From positions 1 through 64,000 of the forward strand of contig CALSMU010000014.1 of assembly GCA_943787535.1 (NCBI GenBank): 64,000 nucleotides of DNA, given 5' to 3'. The notes below the pieces were generated by a model. It did not search any database, was not told the origin of the DNA, and saw only the letters and a list, made by a program, of their open reading frames with translations. The stretch is from an uncultured Flavobacteriales bacterium. Its GTDB lineage: Bacteria; Bacteroidota; Bacteroidia; Flavobacteriales_D; Parvicellaceae. A program made the position numbers and the translations under genes. This document shows positions 17,233-27,427 of this stretch, one piece after another. How positions within the stretch are numbered: the stretch's first letter is position 1; each line of letters opens with the position of its first letter.

Positions 17233-19866
17233 TCACGTTCTATTCTTTTCTCTACCACCGACCAATTTTTTTACTTCATTCAACTTCATCAATGCTTCTA
17301 CCGGCGTTAATGTGTTAATGTCAATGCTTAACAACTCTTCTTTAATGCTATTCAAAACAGGATCGTCCAATTGAAAAAAGCTAAGCTGCATTCCCGCTTC
17401 ATCTGATAGCTCTTTTGCCTTTCCTTGTAATTCTTCTGCAGAATGCGATTTTTCTAATTTTTTCAAAATGGAATTCGCTCGGTTAATTACTTGGTTGGGC
17501 ATTCCCGCAATCTTGGCAACATGTATTCCGAAACTGTGTTCACTTCCACCCGGAACTAATTTACGCAAAAAGAGGATTTTCTTTTGCAGCTCCTTTACAG
17601 AAACGTTAAAGTTCTTTATTCTCTTAAACCCACTTGACATTTCATTCAACTCATGGTAATGCGTCGCAAACAAAGTTTTTGCTTTTCCTTCTTTATTTTG
17701 ATGAATGTATTCTGCAATTGCCCAGGCAATAGAAATCCCGTCATATGTGCTTGTTCCTCGTCCAATTTCATCTAAAAGAATTAAACTTCTATTGGATAAG
17801 TTATTTAAAATACTTGCCGTCTCATTCATTTCTACCATAAAAGTAGATTCACCACTCGAGATATTATCGCTTGCCCCCACTCGCGTAAATATCTTGTCAA
17901 CAAGCCCTATCGAAGCACTCTTAGCAGGCACATAACACCCCATTTGTGCCATCAAAACAATTAAAGCTGTTTGTCTTAACAGTGCAGATTTACCGCTCAT
18001 GTTAGGACCAGTAATCATTATAATTTGTTGCGTTTCGTTATCCAAATAAACATCATTAGAAATGTAGGATTCTCCTATCGGTAGGTTTTGTTCTATAACT
18101 GGATGCCTACCTTCTTTTATGTCTAATGTGTACGAATTGTTGATTGAAGGCCTAACATAGCTATGCGCGCCAGCAATCTTTGAAAAAGACAATAAACAGT
18201 CAAGACGAGCTAGCAAACTTGCATTGTTTTGTATCGGATGGATATAGTCGGACAATGCAAAAACCATTGCTTCAAAAAGACTTGATTCAAGTTCAAGAAT
18301 TTTTTCTTCGGCCCCTAGAATCTTCGTTTCGTATTCTTTCAGCTCTTCTGTAATATAACGTTCTGCTTGTGTAAGTGTTTGTTTGCGGACCCATTCTTCC
18401 GGCACCTTGTCTTTGTGCGTATGTCGAACTTCAATATAATATCCAAAAACATTGTTGAAGGCAATTTTTAATTTTGCAATCCCTGTTTCTTGCATCAAGC
18501 GTTCTTGCATTTGCAAAAGATAATCTTTGCCCGAAAGAGAAATACTGCGTAGGTCGTCGAGCTCTTTATTGATGCCGGTATTAATAACATTTCCTTTGCT
18601 TACTAAAACAGGGGCTTCTTCTTGAATCTCTTTTTCTATTTTATCTCTAATTATTTGACATAGGTTTATCTGTTCACCAATTTTTTGTAAAGCATTATTC
18701 TTTGAGTTTTCGCATAATTGCTTGATTGGCTCTAGGGCGAAAAGAGCTTGTTTTAAATAGACAACTTCTCTTGGCGAGATTCTTGCCGCAGCCACTTTTG
18801 AAATCAGTCTTTCTAAATCTCCAATTTTACTCAATTGACTATGAAGGCTATCTGCGTTAGCGGTATTATTAACAAAACTTTCAACTACGTCCAGTCTTTC
18901 CTGTATGGGACCCTCATCTTTTAGCGGCAATACTATCCATCTCTTTAATAAGCGACCACCCATTGGAGAAACAGTATGATCTATAACATCTGAGAGAGTT
19001 GTTGCATTTTCGTTATTAGAGTATATTAGCTCTAAGTTGCGAATTGTAAATCGATCTAACCAGACATGATTTTTTTCCTCTATTCGAGCAATTTTGGTTA
19101 TGTGAGAAATTCGTTCGTGCTGCGTTTCAGACAAATAATGTAATGCTGCTCCCGCTGCAATTATTCCACTCGTCAAATTTTCAACACCAAAGCCCTTTAA
19201 GGAGTTTGTGCCAAAATGTTTTAATAATTTCTCCTCTCCAAAATCTTGTGTAAAAACCCAGTCATCTAGCTGGAAGGTGTGAAAATTAGCACCAAAATTA
19301 TTGCGAAAAACTTTGTCTTTGTTTTTTTGAAAAAGAACTTCACTTGGAGCAAATCCTTGGAGTAACTTATCTATGTATTCTAAGGAACCCTGAGCAACCA
19401 TAAACTCACCCGTACTAACATCTAAGAAAGAAACACCAGCTTCTTTCTTGTCGAAATGAACCGTTGCTAAAAAGTTATTTTTTTTATTTTCTAGAACTTG
19501 GTCATTGAAGGCTACGCCAGGAGTTACCAATTCGGTTACTCCTCTTTTTACGATCTTTTTCGTTTTTTTTGGGTCCTCTAATTGATCACATATAGCCACG
19601 CGTTTACCCGCTCTTACCAATTTTGGTAAGTAAGTGTCTAGAGAATGGTGCGGAAAACCAGCAAGTTCTAACTTTGACCCCCCATTATTTCTAGCAGTCA
19701 AAACAATTCCCAATATTTTTGAAGCTATAACGGCATCTTTTCCAAAAGTCTCATAAAAATCTCCAACACGAAACAATAGCAACGCTTCTGGATACCTTCC
19801 TTTAATCTGATTGTACTGCTTCATCAAAGGAGTTACCTTTGCTGAATTTTCAACTGCTTTTGCCAA
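17233..19866 (-). CDS. mutS: DNA mismatch repair protein MutS
   Basis: 877 residues, full length. The mismatch-recognition N-terminus contains [15 protein letters not shown] with the Phe-x-Glu wedge that inserts at mispairs. Connector, lever and clamp regions follow. The C-terminal ABC ATPase has Walker [17 protein letters not shown], a signature region [11 protein letters not shown], Walker [17 protein letters not shown] and the [10 protein letters not shown] switch. It recognises mismatches as a dimer and recruits MutL. It is divergent from the SpoU methyltransferase gene and has no frame problem, unlike the genes at 2.7-13.3 kb. Confidence 0.98.
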   Translation of the reverse strand: MAKAVENSAKVTPLMKQYNQIKGRYPEALLLFRVGDFYETFGKDAVIASKILGIVLTARNNGGSKLELAGFPHHSLDTYLPKLVRAGKRVAICDQLEDPKKTKKIVKRGVTELVTPGVAFNDQVLENKKNNFLATVHFDKKEAGVSFLDVSTGEFMVAQGSLEYIDKLLQGFAPSEVLFQKNKDKVFRNNFGANFHTFQLDDWVFTQDFGEEKLLKHFGTNSLKGFGVENLTSGIIAAGAALHYLSETQHERISHITKIARIEEKNHVWLDRFTIRNLELIYSNNENATTLSDVIDHTVSPMGGRLLKRWIVLPLKDEGPIQERLDVVESFVNNTANADSLHSQLSKIGDLERLISKVAAARISPREVVYLKQALFALEPIKQLCENSKNNALQKIGEQINLCQIIRDKIEKEIQEEAPVLVSKGNVINTGINKELDDLRSISLSGKDYLLQMQERLMQETGIAKLKIAFNNVFGYYIEVRHTHKDKVPEEWVRKQTLTQAERYITEELKEYETKILGAEEKILELESSLFEAMVFALSDYIHPIQNNASLLARLDCLLSFSKIAGAHSYVRPSINNSYTLDIKEGRHPVIEQNLPIGESYISNDVYLDNETQQIIMITGPNMSGKSALLRQTALIVLMAQMGCYVPAKSASIGLVDKIFTRVGASDNISSGESTFMVEMNETASILNNLSNRSLILLDEIGRGTSTYDGISIAWAIAEYIHQNKEGKAKTLFATHYHELNEMSSGFKRIKNFNVSVKELQKKILFLRKLVPGGSEHSFGIHVAKIAGMPNQVINRANSILKKLEKSHSAEELQGKAKELSDEAGMQLSFFQLDDPVLNSIKEELLSIDINTLTPVEALMKLNEVKKLVGGREKNRT

Positions 19867-19955
19867 GTTTAATTTATTTTAAAGTGGTTGTTAGCGCAAA
19901 ATAAAAATTGAAGTGTAAATTTGCCAATGAATCCCTAAGGTTCTTATAAATAGTT

Positions 19956-20492
19956 ATGAACAGAAAGTTAAAATTAGACGAACTGAGTCGAGTCTCTGTT
20001 GAAGAATTTAAAAAGCAAAAAAAACTTCCAATTATTGTTGTTTTAGATAATATAAGGAGCTTAAACAATGTTGGCTCTTTTTTTAGAACGTCAGACGCCT
20101 TTAATATTGAGGCAGTTTATCTCTGCGGGATAACGGCTCAACCTCCTCATCGAGAGATTCAAAAAACTGCATTAGGCGCAACTGAATCGGTTGAATGGAA
20201 GTATTTTGAAACTACAGAGCAGGCACTGGGTGTATTGAAAGAAAAAGAGTTCATAATTTATGCGATTGAACAAACTGAAAACCCAATTTATTTGCAAGAA
20301 TTTACTTATAATTTAGAAAAAGTAGCTCTTGTGTTTGGCAATGAGGTTGATGGAGTAAGCCAAAATGTTGTGAATCTATCAAAAAACAGTATCGAAATAC
20401 CGCAATTTGGGACAAAACACTCTTTTAATGTTTCAATCAGCTATGGAGTGGTTCTTTGGCATTTGGTAAACCAAAGTCTCAAGGGCTTATAA
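19956..20492 (+). CDS. SpoU/TrmH-family RNA 2'-O-methyltransferase
   Basis: 178 residues with the SPOUT knot motifs: motif 1 VLDNIRSLNNVGSFFRTSDA, motif 2 LVFGNEVDGVS and motif 3 IEIPQFGTKHSFNVSISYGV. It transfers a methyl group from S-adenosylmethionine to a ribose 2'-OH of tRNA or rRNA. It lacks the L30e-like N-terminal domain of RlmB, so a TrmH- or TrmL-like substrate is likely but not decided. A TAAATTTG box lies near 19915, about 35 nt upstream of the ATG. Confidence 0.88.
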   Translation: MNRKLKLDELSRVSVEEFKKQKKLPIIVVLDNIRSLNNVGSFFRTSDAFNIEAVYLCGITAQPPHREIQKTALGATESVEWKYFETTEQALGVLKEKEFIIYAIEQTENPIYLQEFTYNLEKVALVFGNEVDGVSQNVVNLSKNSIEIPQFGTKHSFNVSISYGVVLWHLVNQSLKGL

Positions 20493-20591
20493 AACAGAAT
20501 GTTCCATAATGTTTTAGCTTCTATCTCTTTTTCTCTAGTTTTTAAAAAAAGCAACTTTTTTCAAAAAGTTTCGTTTTTACAATGTTTACAC

Positions 20592-20599
20592 TATATTTG
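20592..20599 (+). promoter_or_regulatory. -7 promoter element of the DUF6089 gene
   Basis: TATATTTG matches TAnnTTTG, 14 nt upstream of the first ATG. No clean -33 TTG was found. Confidence 0.5.
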
Positions 20600-20613
20600 T
20601 AGGTACTTATAAC

Positions 20614-21645
20614 ATGAAAATGTCAAAATACATAGTAGTTTTTATTAGCCTGTTTTTCATTGCAGACGCTTATAGCCAAGGGTTTTACAATCGTGGTGTT
20701 TGGAAAAAATACCGTGTGGAGTGGAGTGGAGGTCTTGGGGCTTCCAATTTTCTAGGAGATTTAGGCGGTAGGGATAGGGTAGGTTCGGATTTTATATATG
20801 ATATGGAGCCAACCAAAACAAATTTTGCAGTAATGTTTAATCACCTATATTATATCGGAAGAAAGGCCGCAATTCGATCGAACATTACTTATGGTAAGCT
20901 TTCTGCCGATGACAAACTTACCAAAGAGCCGTCTAGGAATAACAGAAATTTAAATTTTCAATCTCATATTTGGGAGGCTTCAGTTCTATTGGAGCTTCAA
21001 GTTAAAAAAGAAAGACGGGGAAATATTTATAACCTAAGAAGTTCCACTGGAAGGAGGCTAGGTTTGAGGTCCTCAGGAATAGGTTTATATGGTCTTGCAG
21101 GAATAGGAGTTTTAGCTTTCAATCCTAAATCCAGAGATGAAAATGGAAAAATGACGGCTTTACATCCATTGCACACGGAAGGTCAAGGATTAATATATAA
21201 TCACCCGTTCTGGGGTGTTGTGGAGGGTCCTAAACAGTATAAGCGTGTTGCCGTGGTGTTGCCAATTGGTGCTGGTGTGAAAATACCCATGAATAGAGAT
21301 TGGGGGTTGAAGTTAGAGGCTATGTATAGATTTACATTTACAGATTACATAGATGATGTGAGTGGTATTTACTTTGAGAATCGTGTTATAGCAGAAAATT
21401 ACGGGACTACAGCAGCTTACTTTGCTGATCCAGCAATAATAGGACATGAGACGCATGGACCAGAAGATGGTGATGTACAGGGAACAGAGTCTTTTTTGGC
21501 ACAAACGTTTGCCGGTCAGATTAGGGGAGACGCTACTGATAAAGATGGTTATTTAATTGCGACGCTATCTGTTTACAAAAAAATCTATACTGCCAAGAGG
21601 CGTAGAAGACGTAAGACCATAAGAAGAGTTAAGGCTTCATTCTAA
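20614..21645 (+). CDS. DUF6089 outer-membrane beta-barrel protein
   Basis: 343 residues. Signal peptide ends DAYSQ. The mature start VEWSGGLGASNFLGDLGG matches the conserved opening of DUF6089 barrels in Flavobacteriia and Sphingobacteriia. Alternating hydrophobic strands fill the rest, with a very basic tail (AKRRRRRKTIRRVK, residues about 325-340). Probably an integral outer-membrane protein of unknown role. Start could be MKMSK or the second Met. It is followed 51 bp later by the rhodanese gene. Confidence 0.8.
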   Translation: MKMSKYIVVFISLFFIADAYSQGFYNRGVWKKYRVEWSGGLGASNFLGDLGGRDRVGSDFIYDMEPTKTNFAVMFNHLYYIGRKAAIRSNITYGKLSADDKLTKEPSRNNRNLNFQSHIWEASVLLELQVKKERRGNIYNLRSSTGRRLGLRSSGIGLYGLAGIGVLAFNPKSRDENGKMTALHPLHTEGQGLIYNHPFWGVVEGPKQYKRVAVVLPIGAGVKIPMNRDWGLKLEAMYRFTFTDYIDDVSGIYFENRVIAENYGTTAAYFADPAIIGHETHGPEDGDVQGTESFLAQTFAGQIRGDATDKDGYLIATLSVYKKIYTAKRRRRRKTIRRVKASF

Positions 21646-21696
21646 CTGGCTCAAGTTGACCCTTGTTATTCGTTTTATTAACTTTTTGACCGCGGT

Positions 21697-22209
21697 GTGA
21701 AGATACTTCTCCTAATTACAATTTCATTAATTGGAACTAAATCAATAATAGCCCAAAACCCAAGTGGTTTTGATGCGGCTTGTGAAAAGTATATTTCTGG
21801 AACTGTTCCTTTAGCTTATTCAAAAGAATTGCGCAGAGCAATTAATAGTTCGAATGTAATTATATTGGATGCACGCGAGGAAAATGAGTATGTAATTAGT
21901 CATCTTCCAAAAGCGCAATTTATTGGATTTAGTAATTTTGGCAGCAATTTATTGAGCTCATATCAAAAAACAGACACGATATACATCTACTGCTCTATTG
22001 GATATAGGAGTGAAAAAATAGGAGAAAAGATTCAAAAGATGGGATTTAACAATGTTTTCAATCTCTATGGAGGTATTTTTAGCTGGGTGAATTTGGGTTA
22101 CAGGATAGTTGATAAAAATAACGAGCAAACCAAAGATGTGCATGGATATGATAAAGAATGGAGTAAATTATTAAATGAAAAACGATGCTACATTAATTTG
22201 GACGATTAA
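21697..22209 (+). CDS. Secreted rhodanese-like sulfurtransferase
   Basis: 170 residues starting at GTG 21697. Signal peptide (LLITISLIGTKSIIAQ) followed by a single rhodanese domain: VIILDAREENEYVISHLPKA (CH2A-like) and the active loop YCSIGYRSEKIG, with the catalytic Cys and the CxxxxR cradle. It may shuttle sulfane sulfur in the periplasm. The C-terminal extension after residue 135 (KDVHGYDKEWSKLLNEKR) is short and polar. No partner enzyme is adjacent. Confidence 0.8.
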   Translation: MKILLLITISLIGTKSIIAQNPSGFDAACEKYISGTVPLAYSKELRRAINSSNVIILDAREENEYVISHLPKAQFIGFSNFGSNLLSSYQKTDTIYIYCSIGYRSEKIGEKIQKMGFNNVFNLYGGIFSWVNLGYRIVDKNNEQTKDVHGYDKEWSKLLNEKRCYINLDD

Positions 22210-22348
22210 TGAACTTCGGCGCAACCTTAGTTTTCATTTGTCCTTGGTGGTATGGGTCCTTTTTTCATTTTCGATAACTATTTATAGCTTTTACTGCGGC
22301 TTTAAATATCCATTGATAAAGAATCGAAAAATAGTGTTAGTTAGATAA
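22175..22348 (+). CDS. Possible 57-residue membrane microprotein overlapping the rhodanese 3' end
   Basis: ATG 22175 opens a frame of 57 codons that overlaps the rhodanese stop by about 35 bp and holds one hydrophobic segment (HLSLVVWVLFSFSITIYSFY) with a basic tail. There is no independent promoter, and Bacteroidota start sites give no Shine-Dalgarno help. Reported only as a candidate. The rest of 22349-22426 shows nothing. Confidence 0.2.
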   Translation: MKNDATLIWTINELRRNLSFHLSLVVWVLFSFSITIYSFYCGFKYPLIKNRKIVLVR

Positions 22349-22426
22349 ATAAAGCTTATCTTTTGGTTCACTATTAATTTAATAGAAAATAGCAATATCA
22401 ATTATCTTTCTTATCATACGTAATAT

Positions 22427-25400
22427 ATGTTACCTTTTAAAAACATATCGAAAAGCTCCATTCTGTTTATAATTACAATTGTACTAAGTCCTCATTTTTA
22501 TTCCCAAAACATCCTAAAAAACGGAGGCTTTGAAGAGGGGCAGGGTGATTGGTCTACCTACTTTGAGTCAAGCTTAGGTTATGACGGTAGTTTTTCCATA
22601 TCCTCCGCTAATGCACATAGCGGAGATAAAGCTGCCAAGATTTCAGTAACCCAGGTTCCTGCTAACCCTCAAGTATTAAAAGCACAGTTAAAAAACAATC
22701 TTTTTCATATTGAATCTGGACATTCCTACCATGTTTCATTATGGTTAAAAGCATCGCAAAACATTGATGTGCAGCTAATCTTAATACAAAATAATACCCC
22801 CTGGACCTGGTTGGGAGCTAAAACAGTTACTTTATCAAGTTCCTATCAGCTGTTCGACTTGTATGTTAATTCTGCTCCTTTTACAACCGATGATGATGTA
22901 AGGTTTGCTATAAGATGTGGAAATGCTATAGGTGATATTTATGTGGATGATGTTGTAATTACAGATTGCACATCGCCCATAAATTATTATAGTTTGCATA
23001 CCTCTGTTACGGGAAAAGGAACGGTCAAAATCAACCACGCTTTAGGGCTTCAAAGTTGTATTGAAGCTTGTAATGACCAATTTCAAAACGGAGAGGTAAT
23101 CACTTTGGGAGCAACACCAGAGGAAGGTTATACTTTTGAAGGTTGGTCAGGAGCATGTTCAGGAAACGGAAGCTGTTCCGTCACTATGGATCAAGTTAAA
23201 TATGTTGGGGCTCATTTTGAGGAAAGCGGCACGGATAATTCATGCATTAATTATAGAAATAGAACAGATTGGACCACTGCTGGTTTTGAAGGAGTCATTC
23301 CTTATGATGGAAATATCATTGACATGACCCAACCACCATATAACTGCATAGGCAATGGCAGCTATAACAATTATCAAGCATTATTAGATGTATTAGATGA
23401 CGTTAAAACGATGTCTGGTTTTAATATAATTTATTTTCCTTCAGGCACTTATTACATTGAAGGACAGGAGAGCTTTTTCATACCGGACAATACTGTAATA
23501 AGAGGGAACTGTTCTAGTAACACTACATTAGAAATCAACTCAATTGTGGGAGCTGACCCGTTAGACAATAATAAAATTTTTAGAATAGAAAGAACAGGAG
23601 GTCAATCGACAAAATTTGGTCCTGAGACTCCATTGTTAGGTGGATACCACATTGGCAGTAATTCTCTTGTGATTGAAGATTCAACTGTAATAGATATTGG
23701 TGATTTCATTGAAATCCGACAGCACAACGATACAGTTAAAATGGACAGTGAAAGAGTACCTTCAGAAATACCTAGTTCTACTTGGAACAATGCTTATACG
23801 GGTTCTGCTTGGGATGCCGTTGGAGAAATCTCAAAAGTTATTGGCAAAAACGGAAATAAACTAATACTCGACAGGGGGCTGCATTACACATATGATCCTA
23901 AATTATTTCCAATGATCAAAAGAATTGGCTTGGTTCAAAATGCTGGCATAGAAAATATTAAAATCTATCGCCCTAATGGAAACAAGGATAATATGAACAT
24001 AGGCATAGAAAGAGCCTATAATTGCTGGGTAAGGAATGTTGAAAGCTCTTGGGCGATGAAATGTCATGTTTCATTAGTTCGGTCTTATCATTGCGAAATC
24101 AGGGACAATTACATACACCATGCTTATGATTATGGTGGCGGTGGTCATGGATATGGTGTGTCTATTAATCATAGAGCAACTAGCTGCTTAATAGAACACA
24201 ATACATTCAATACACTAAGGCATGCAATGGTTCTGAGTTATGCGCCTATTGGAAATGTATGTGGCTATAATTATAGTAGGGTGAGCTATGATCCATGTGG
24301 AGCTACAGTTCCCATAACAGGAACTTGCATTGGAGATGTAAAAGCAGATATTTCTTTACATGGATTTTACCCATTAATGAATTTATTTGAGGGAAATATA
24401 ATTGAATACATTCATTCTTCAGATTGGTGGGGCCCCAGTGGTCCGGGAAACACCTTTTTTAGAAACAGGGCAACTGAACAGGAACTGTATATTAGCGATA
24501 ATTCTCATTATCAAAATATTATTGGTAACGAATTAACTTATAACTCTGCTGGATGGTCAGATAATTTTGAGATAGATGGAAGTATAGAACATACCACCAA
24601 ACACAGCAACAATGACCTTGGCATTATCGATGTCGATAAAATAAATACGCTGCCGCCTAGTCTTTACAAAACAAGCCCCAATTTCAACTATGGCTTCCCT
24701 GTTCCTAATATTGGGCCGGTTTCTGGCATTAATCCGTCGGGCGATTATCCTTATGCAATGCACGATAATAAAGCGAAATACAGATATGACAACAATACCT
24801 ATAAAGCACCCTGTATTTCCACATGTTCCACAGATATCATTGATGAATACAGTGCTTGCACTTCTAGTTTAGATTTGCTGGCTCCTTCAGAAAACACCGA
24901 AAAGATTCTATATGGAATTATTATAGAAGACATTCCCAATACTTATGGAGGAGGAACTGAAGGAGATCCTGAGATTTACATTAAAATATATAACAGTTCC
25001 GGTTCATTGGTTTTTTCAAGTGAAAACAGCTATATAAGTGCTGTTCCTGATATTTACATTTCCTGTGATTTTCTTCCCATAGATGTTAGTGATACTTACG
25101 AAGTTTATGTATATGAAGATGATGGAGCAATTAATCCTGACGATTTTTTAGGCACAGTGTCTTTTCAAGGCTCAAGTAATTCAAACTTTTTCTTTGATTA
25201 CATCTCTGGCGAACTACTTCAAATACAGCTTAATAAAGAGTCTTATAATACGCAATATCAATGGAACAATGGAAGTAATTCTAATCCATTAACGGTCAAC
25301 CAAAGCGGTACTTATTCTGTAACCGTAACCAATAATTTTGGGTGCGAAAGCACCGATAGTACTATTGTTACACTTGCTCCTGCTCCTCAGATTATATCGG

Positions 25401-27013
25401 AAAATCTAAATCTCCAAGAGATTTGCTTAGGAAACACCATTAACCCTTTATCGATCAGCACATCCGGCGGAATAGATCTTTCTTATCAATGGTATATGAA
25501 TGATACTAACAACACTTCTGGTGGTAATTTCATCAATGGTGCTGTCAATACTTCCTATTTACCCAATATTACAAATGCAGGCATCTATTATTATTACTGT
25601 GTGGTAAGCGATACTAATACCGGTTGCGATGACATTTTCTCTAATGTTGCCTCTCTTCAAGTCAATGAGCCTCTATCAATATCTACTCATCCACTATTAA
25701 GTCAGACAACCTGTGAAAATGGGGTAATTGATCCCATCGGCCTCAGTACAAATGGAGGTGGAACAATTTCTTATCAATGGTACATAAATTCAACTAATAG
25801 TAATTCTGGAGGATCAGTAATTCCAGGTGCCAATTCTTCTAGTTTTATTCCCTCTGTGCAATCTGTTGGAAATCAATATTATTATTGTGAAGTTAATTCA
25901 ACGGGGTCGGGGTGTAATTCAATTATTTCAAACACCGCAGAGGTCATTATTATTGATTCCATTAATATAAATTCTCAACCAATTTCAAGTCAGCTCATTT
26001 GCTTAGGTGATTCTCTGAATAATCTGATGGTTAGTGTTGATAGTAACTCTAACCTCAGCTATCAATGGTATTTGAATAGTGTTAACTTGAATAGTGGTGG
26101 TTCAGTAATTATTGGAGCTAATACGGCTAATTATTTCCCATCTTCCAATAATGTAGGTACCGATTATTATTATTGCCAAATAAACTCATCAATAGCTGGT
26201 TGTAATGCGGTATTCTCGGACATTGCAGAAATTTCTATACTATCTCCTGTTTCAATTACCCAGCAACCCTCGTTATTTGATGAGGTTTGTATCTACGATA
26301 CCAATTCCTATGTCCAAGTTTTATCTTCGGGAAATAATCTCTACCAGTGGCACCAAAGCTCACTAAATTCTTATTTTAATTCAAGTGCAATTAATGGAGC
26401 AATAAATGATAGCCACTCTCTCTTCTCCAGCAGTCCCGATACCTCATATTATTTCTGCATTATCTCAGATCCAAATGCCATATGCCCTGAAGATACATCA
26501 AGCATAAGTGCAATTTATTATTTAGACTATCCTACTGCAGCATTTATTTATTCTGATTCTGATTTATTGGTTTCATTTACAAATAACAGCATGAATGGCA
26601 ATCTATATGAATGGGATTTTGGAGATGGGACCTCAAGTAATTCCAGCGATCCAATGCACCAATATGTAAACTCTGGAACATATACAATTTATTTGATTGC
26701 TGAAAACAACTGTAATACCGATACAGCATATCAAACTATTACTTTAAATATGACAAGTATAGAAGAAATAGAAAATGCAGGTCTTTTTATATATCCTAAC
26801 CCTACAGATGGAGAATGTATAATTGATATAAAAACGAATGGACCTGCGGATGGCTCAATACAATTGCTTGACCTAAATGGAAAATTAATTATGGAACGAT
26901 TAGTTAATAAAAATAGAATAGAGCTTAATTTTAGAAAATTAGAAAGAGGAGAGTATATGATTCTTTATCAATCAAAAGAACAATCAATAATCAAGAAAAT
27001 AATCTTACATTAA
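22427..27013 (+). CDS. Large modular T9SS-secreted protein: CBM, InlB-like repeat, beta-helix, four Ig-like repeats, PKD, sorting domain
   Basis: 1528 residues. In order: signal peptide (to YSQ, about 27), a carbohydrate-binding CBM4/9-like sandwich (NILKNGGFEEGQGDWST to DIYVDDVVITD, about 28-185), a cysteine-containing InlB/Listeria-Bacteroides-like repeat (EGYTFEGWSGACSGNGSC, about 190-265), and a right-handed parallel beta-helix of pectin-lyase type (about 275-800; IIYFPSGTYYIEGQ, then HCEIRDNYIHHAYDYGGGGH). Then come a SprB/CHU_C-type segment (NPLTVNQSGTYSVTVTN), four tandem Ig-like repeats with a SYQWY start and YYYC end, a PKD domain (YEWDFGDGTSSNSSDP, about 1390-1440) and a T9SS type A sorting domain (IYPNPTDGECIID on). 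It probably binds and may cleave a polysaccharide, or acts as an adhesin. Catalytic residues cannot be assigned from sequence alone. Confidence 0.85.
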   Translation: MLPFKNISKSSILFIITIVLSPHFYSQNILKNGGFEEGQGDWSTYFESSLGYDGSFSISSANAHSGDKAAKISVTQVPANPQVLKAQLKNNLFHIESGHSYHVSLWLKASQNIDVQLILIQNNTPWTWLGAKTVTLSSSYQLFDLYVNSAPFTTDDDVRFAIRCGNAIGDIYVDDVVITDCTSPINYYSLHTSVTGKGTVKINHALGLQSCIEACNDQFQNGEVITLGATPEEGYTFEGWSGACSGNGSCSVTMDQVKYVGAHFEESGTDNSCINYRNRTDWTTAGFEGVIPYDGNIIDMTQPPYNCIGNGSYNNYQALLDVLDDVKTMSGFNIIYFPSGTYYIEGQESFFIPDNTVIRGNCSSNTTLEINSIVGADPLDNNKIFRIERTGGQSTKFGPETPLLGGYHIGSNSLVIEDSTVIDIGDFIEIRQHNDTVKMDSERVPSEIPSSTWNNAYTGSAWDAVGEISKVIGKNGNKLILDRGLHYTYDPKLFPMIKRIGLVQNAGIENIKIYRPNGNKDNMNIGIERAYNCWVRNVESSWAMKCHVSLVRSYHCEIRDNYIHHAYDYGGGGHGYGVSINHRATSCLIEHNTFNTLRHAMVLSYAPIGNVCGYNYSRVSYDPCGATVPITGTCIGDVKADISLHGFYPLMNLFEGNIIEYIHSSDWWGPSGPGNTFFRNRATEQELYISDNSHYQNIIGNELTYNSAGWSDNFEIDGSIEHTTKHSNNDLGIIDVDKINTLPPSLYKTSPNFNYGFPVPNIGPVSGINPSGDYPYAMHDNKAKYRYDNNTYKAPCISTCSTDIIDEYSACTSSLDLLAPSENTEKILYGIIIEDIPNTYGGGTEGDPEIYIKIYNSSGSLVFSSENSYISAVPDIYISCDFLPIDVSDTYEVYVYEDDGAINPDDFLGTVSFQGSSNSNFFFDYISGELLQIQLNKESYNTQYQWNNGSNSNPLTVNQSGTYSVTVTNNFGCESTDSTIVTLAPAPQIISENLNLQEICLGNTINPLSISTSGGIDLSYQWYMNDTNNTSGGNFINGAVNTSYLPNITNAGIYYYYCVVSDTNTGCDDIFSNVASLQVNEPLSISTHPLLSQTTCENGVIDPIGLSTNGGGTISYQWYINSTNSNSGGSVIPGANSSSFIPSVQSVGNQYYYCEVNSTGSGCNSIISNTAEVIIIDSININSQPISSQLICLGDSLNNLMVSVDSNSNLSYQWYLNSVNLNSGGSVIIGANTANYFPSSNNVGTDYYYCQINSSIAGCNAVFSDIAEISILSPVSITQQPSLFDEVCIYDTNSYVQVLSSGNNLYQWHQSSLNSYFNSSAINGAINDSHSLFSSSPDTSYYFCIISDPNAICPEDTSSISAIYYLDYPTAAFIYSDSDLLVSFTNNSMNGNLYEWDFGDGTSSNSSDPMHQYVNSGTYTIYLIAENNCNTDTAYQTITLNMTSIEEIENAGLFIYPNPTDGECIIDIKTNGPADGSIQLLDLNGKLIMERLVNKNRIELNFRKLERGEYMILYQSKEQSIIKKIILH
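25480..26520 (+). repeat. Four tandem Ig-like repeats of about 95 residues
   Basis: Units begin near residues 1019, 1114, 1211 and 1304 with SYQWYMN, SYQWYIN, SYQWYLN and LYQWHQS. Each continues with a SGGxxIxGA segment (NSSAINGA in the last) and closes with YYYYC, YYYC, YYYC and YYFC. The first three are most alike; the fourth is diverged. Repeat number may vary between strains. Confidence 0.8.
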
Positions 27014-27062
27014 CTCTATAGCTGTTATCTTTATGTTTCTAACAAACGTATTGTAATTAATT

Positions 27063-27242
27063 ATGTTTGGAGCAAACCGACATTTACTTGCCTTATTCAC
27101 TGTTACAATCATTTTCCCGTTATAATTTGCCACGACTCAAAGTAGTTGGGCATTAAAAAATGGTTATGAATTACCTGTTTTTGACAGCAGCAATCTCGAA
27201 TTTTTATTGTTCAATATTGCTTTCATCATGAAAATGTTATAA
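27063..27242 (+). pseudogene. Possible decayed small secreted ORF with an in-frame TAA
   Basis: One frame reads MFGANRHLLALFTVTIIFPL, a signal-peptide-like start, then TAA, then another 38 codons in the same frame (FATTQSSWALKNGYELPVFD and on) before the next stop. This could be the decayed 5' end of a secreted protein gene. No family is recognised, and chance cannot be excluded. Confidence 0.25.
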
Positions 27243-27378
27243 CTATTTTGTACCTTTATAGTTCCTTTGGAAAAGACATAGGAATTATGTGCATAATAAC
27301 GGAATATATATTTAAAAAAAAATCAGAGCTGAAAAGAAATCCTGAGTGACTTTTTTGTGCCTATACCCCTCTAATTTT

Positions 27379-27401
27379 TACTTTTCTACGACAGTAGAAA
27401 A
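27379..27401 (+). promoter_or_regulatory. Inverted repeat at the hmgA operon promoter
   Basis: TTTTCTAC-GACA-GTAGAAAA (27382-27401) is a perfect 8-bp inverted repeat ending 26 nt before the hmgA ATG. It overlaps TACTTTTC (27379-27386), one base off the -7 consensus. Likely operator or short hairpin in the leader; the regulator is not in the window. Confidence 0.4.
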
Positions 27402-27427
27402 CCATCAATTTATTTTAAACACATCAT

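Larger units (their letters stand above)
27014..27427. other. 414-bp intergenic region upstream of hmgA
   Basis: It contains a broken small secreted ORF (27063-27242) and a promoter-like region with an inverted repeat (27379-27401). Apart from these it is AT-rich, with no RNA gene, repeat or terminator that I can support. Confidence 0.5.

Noticed and set aside
25480..26520. Tandem repeats as a possible CRISPR array
   Set aside because: Repeat units are about 285 bp and code for Ig-like domains; there is no 25-40 bp repeat with spacers anywhere in the window.
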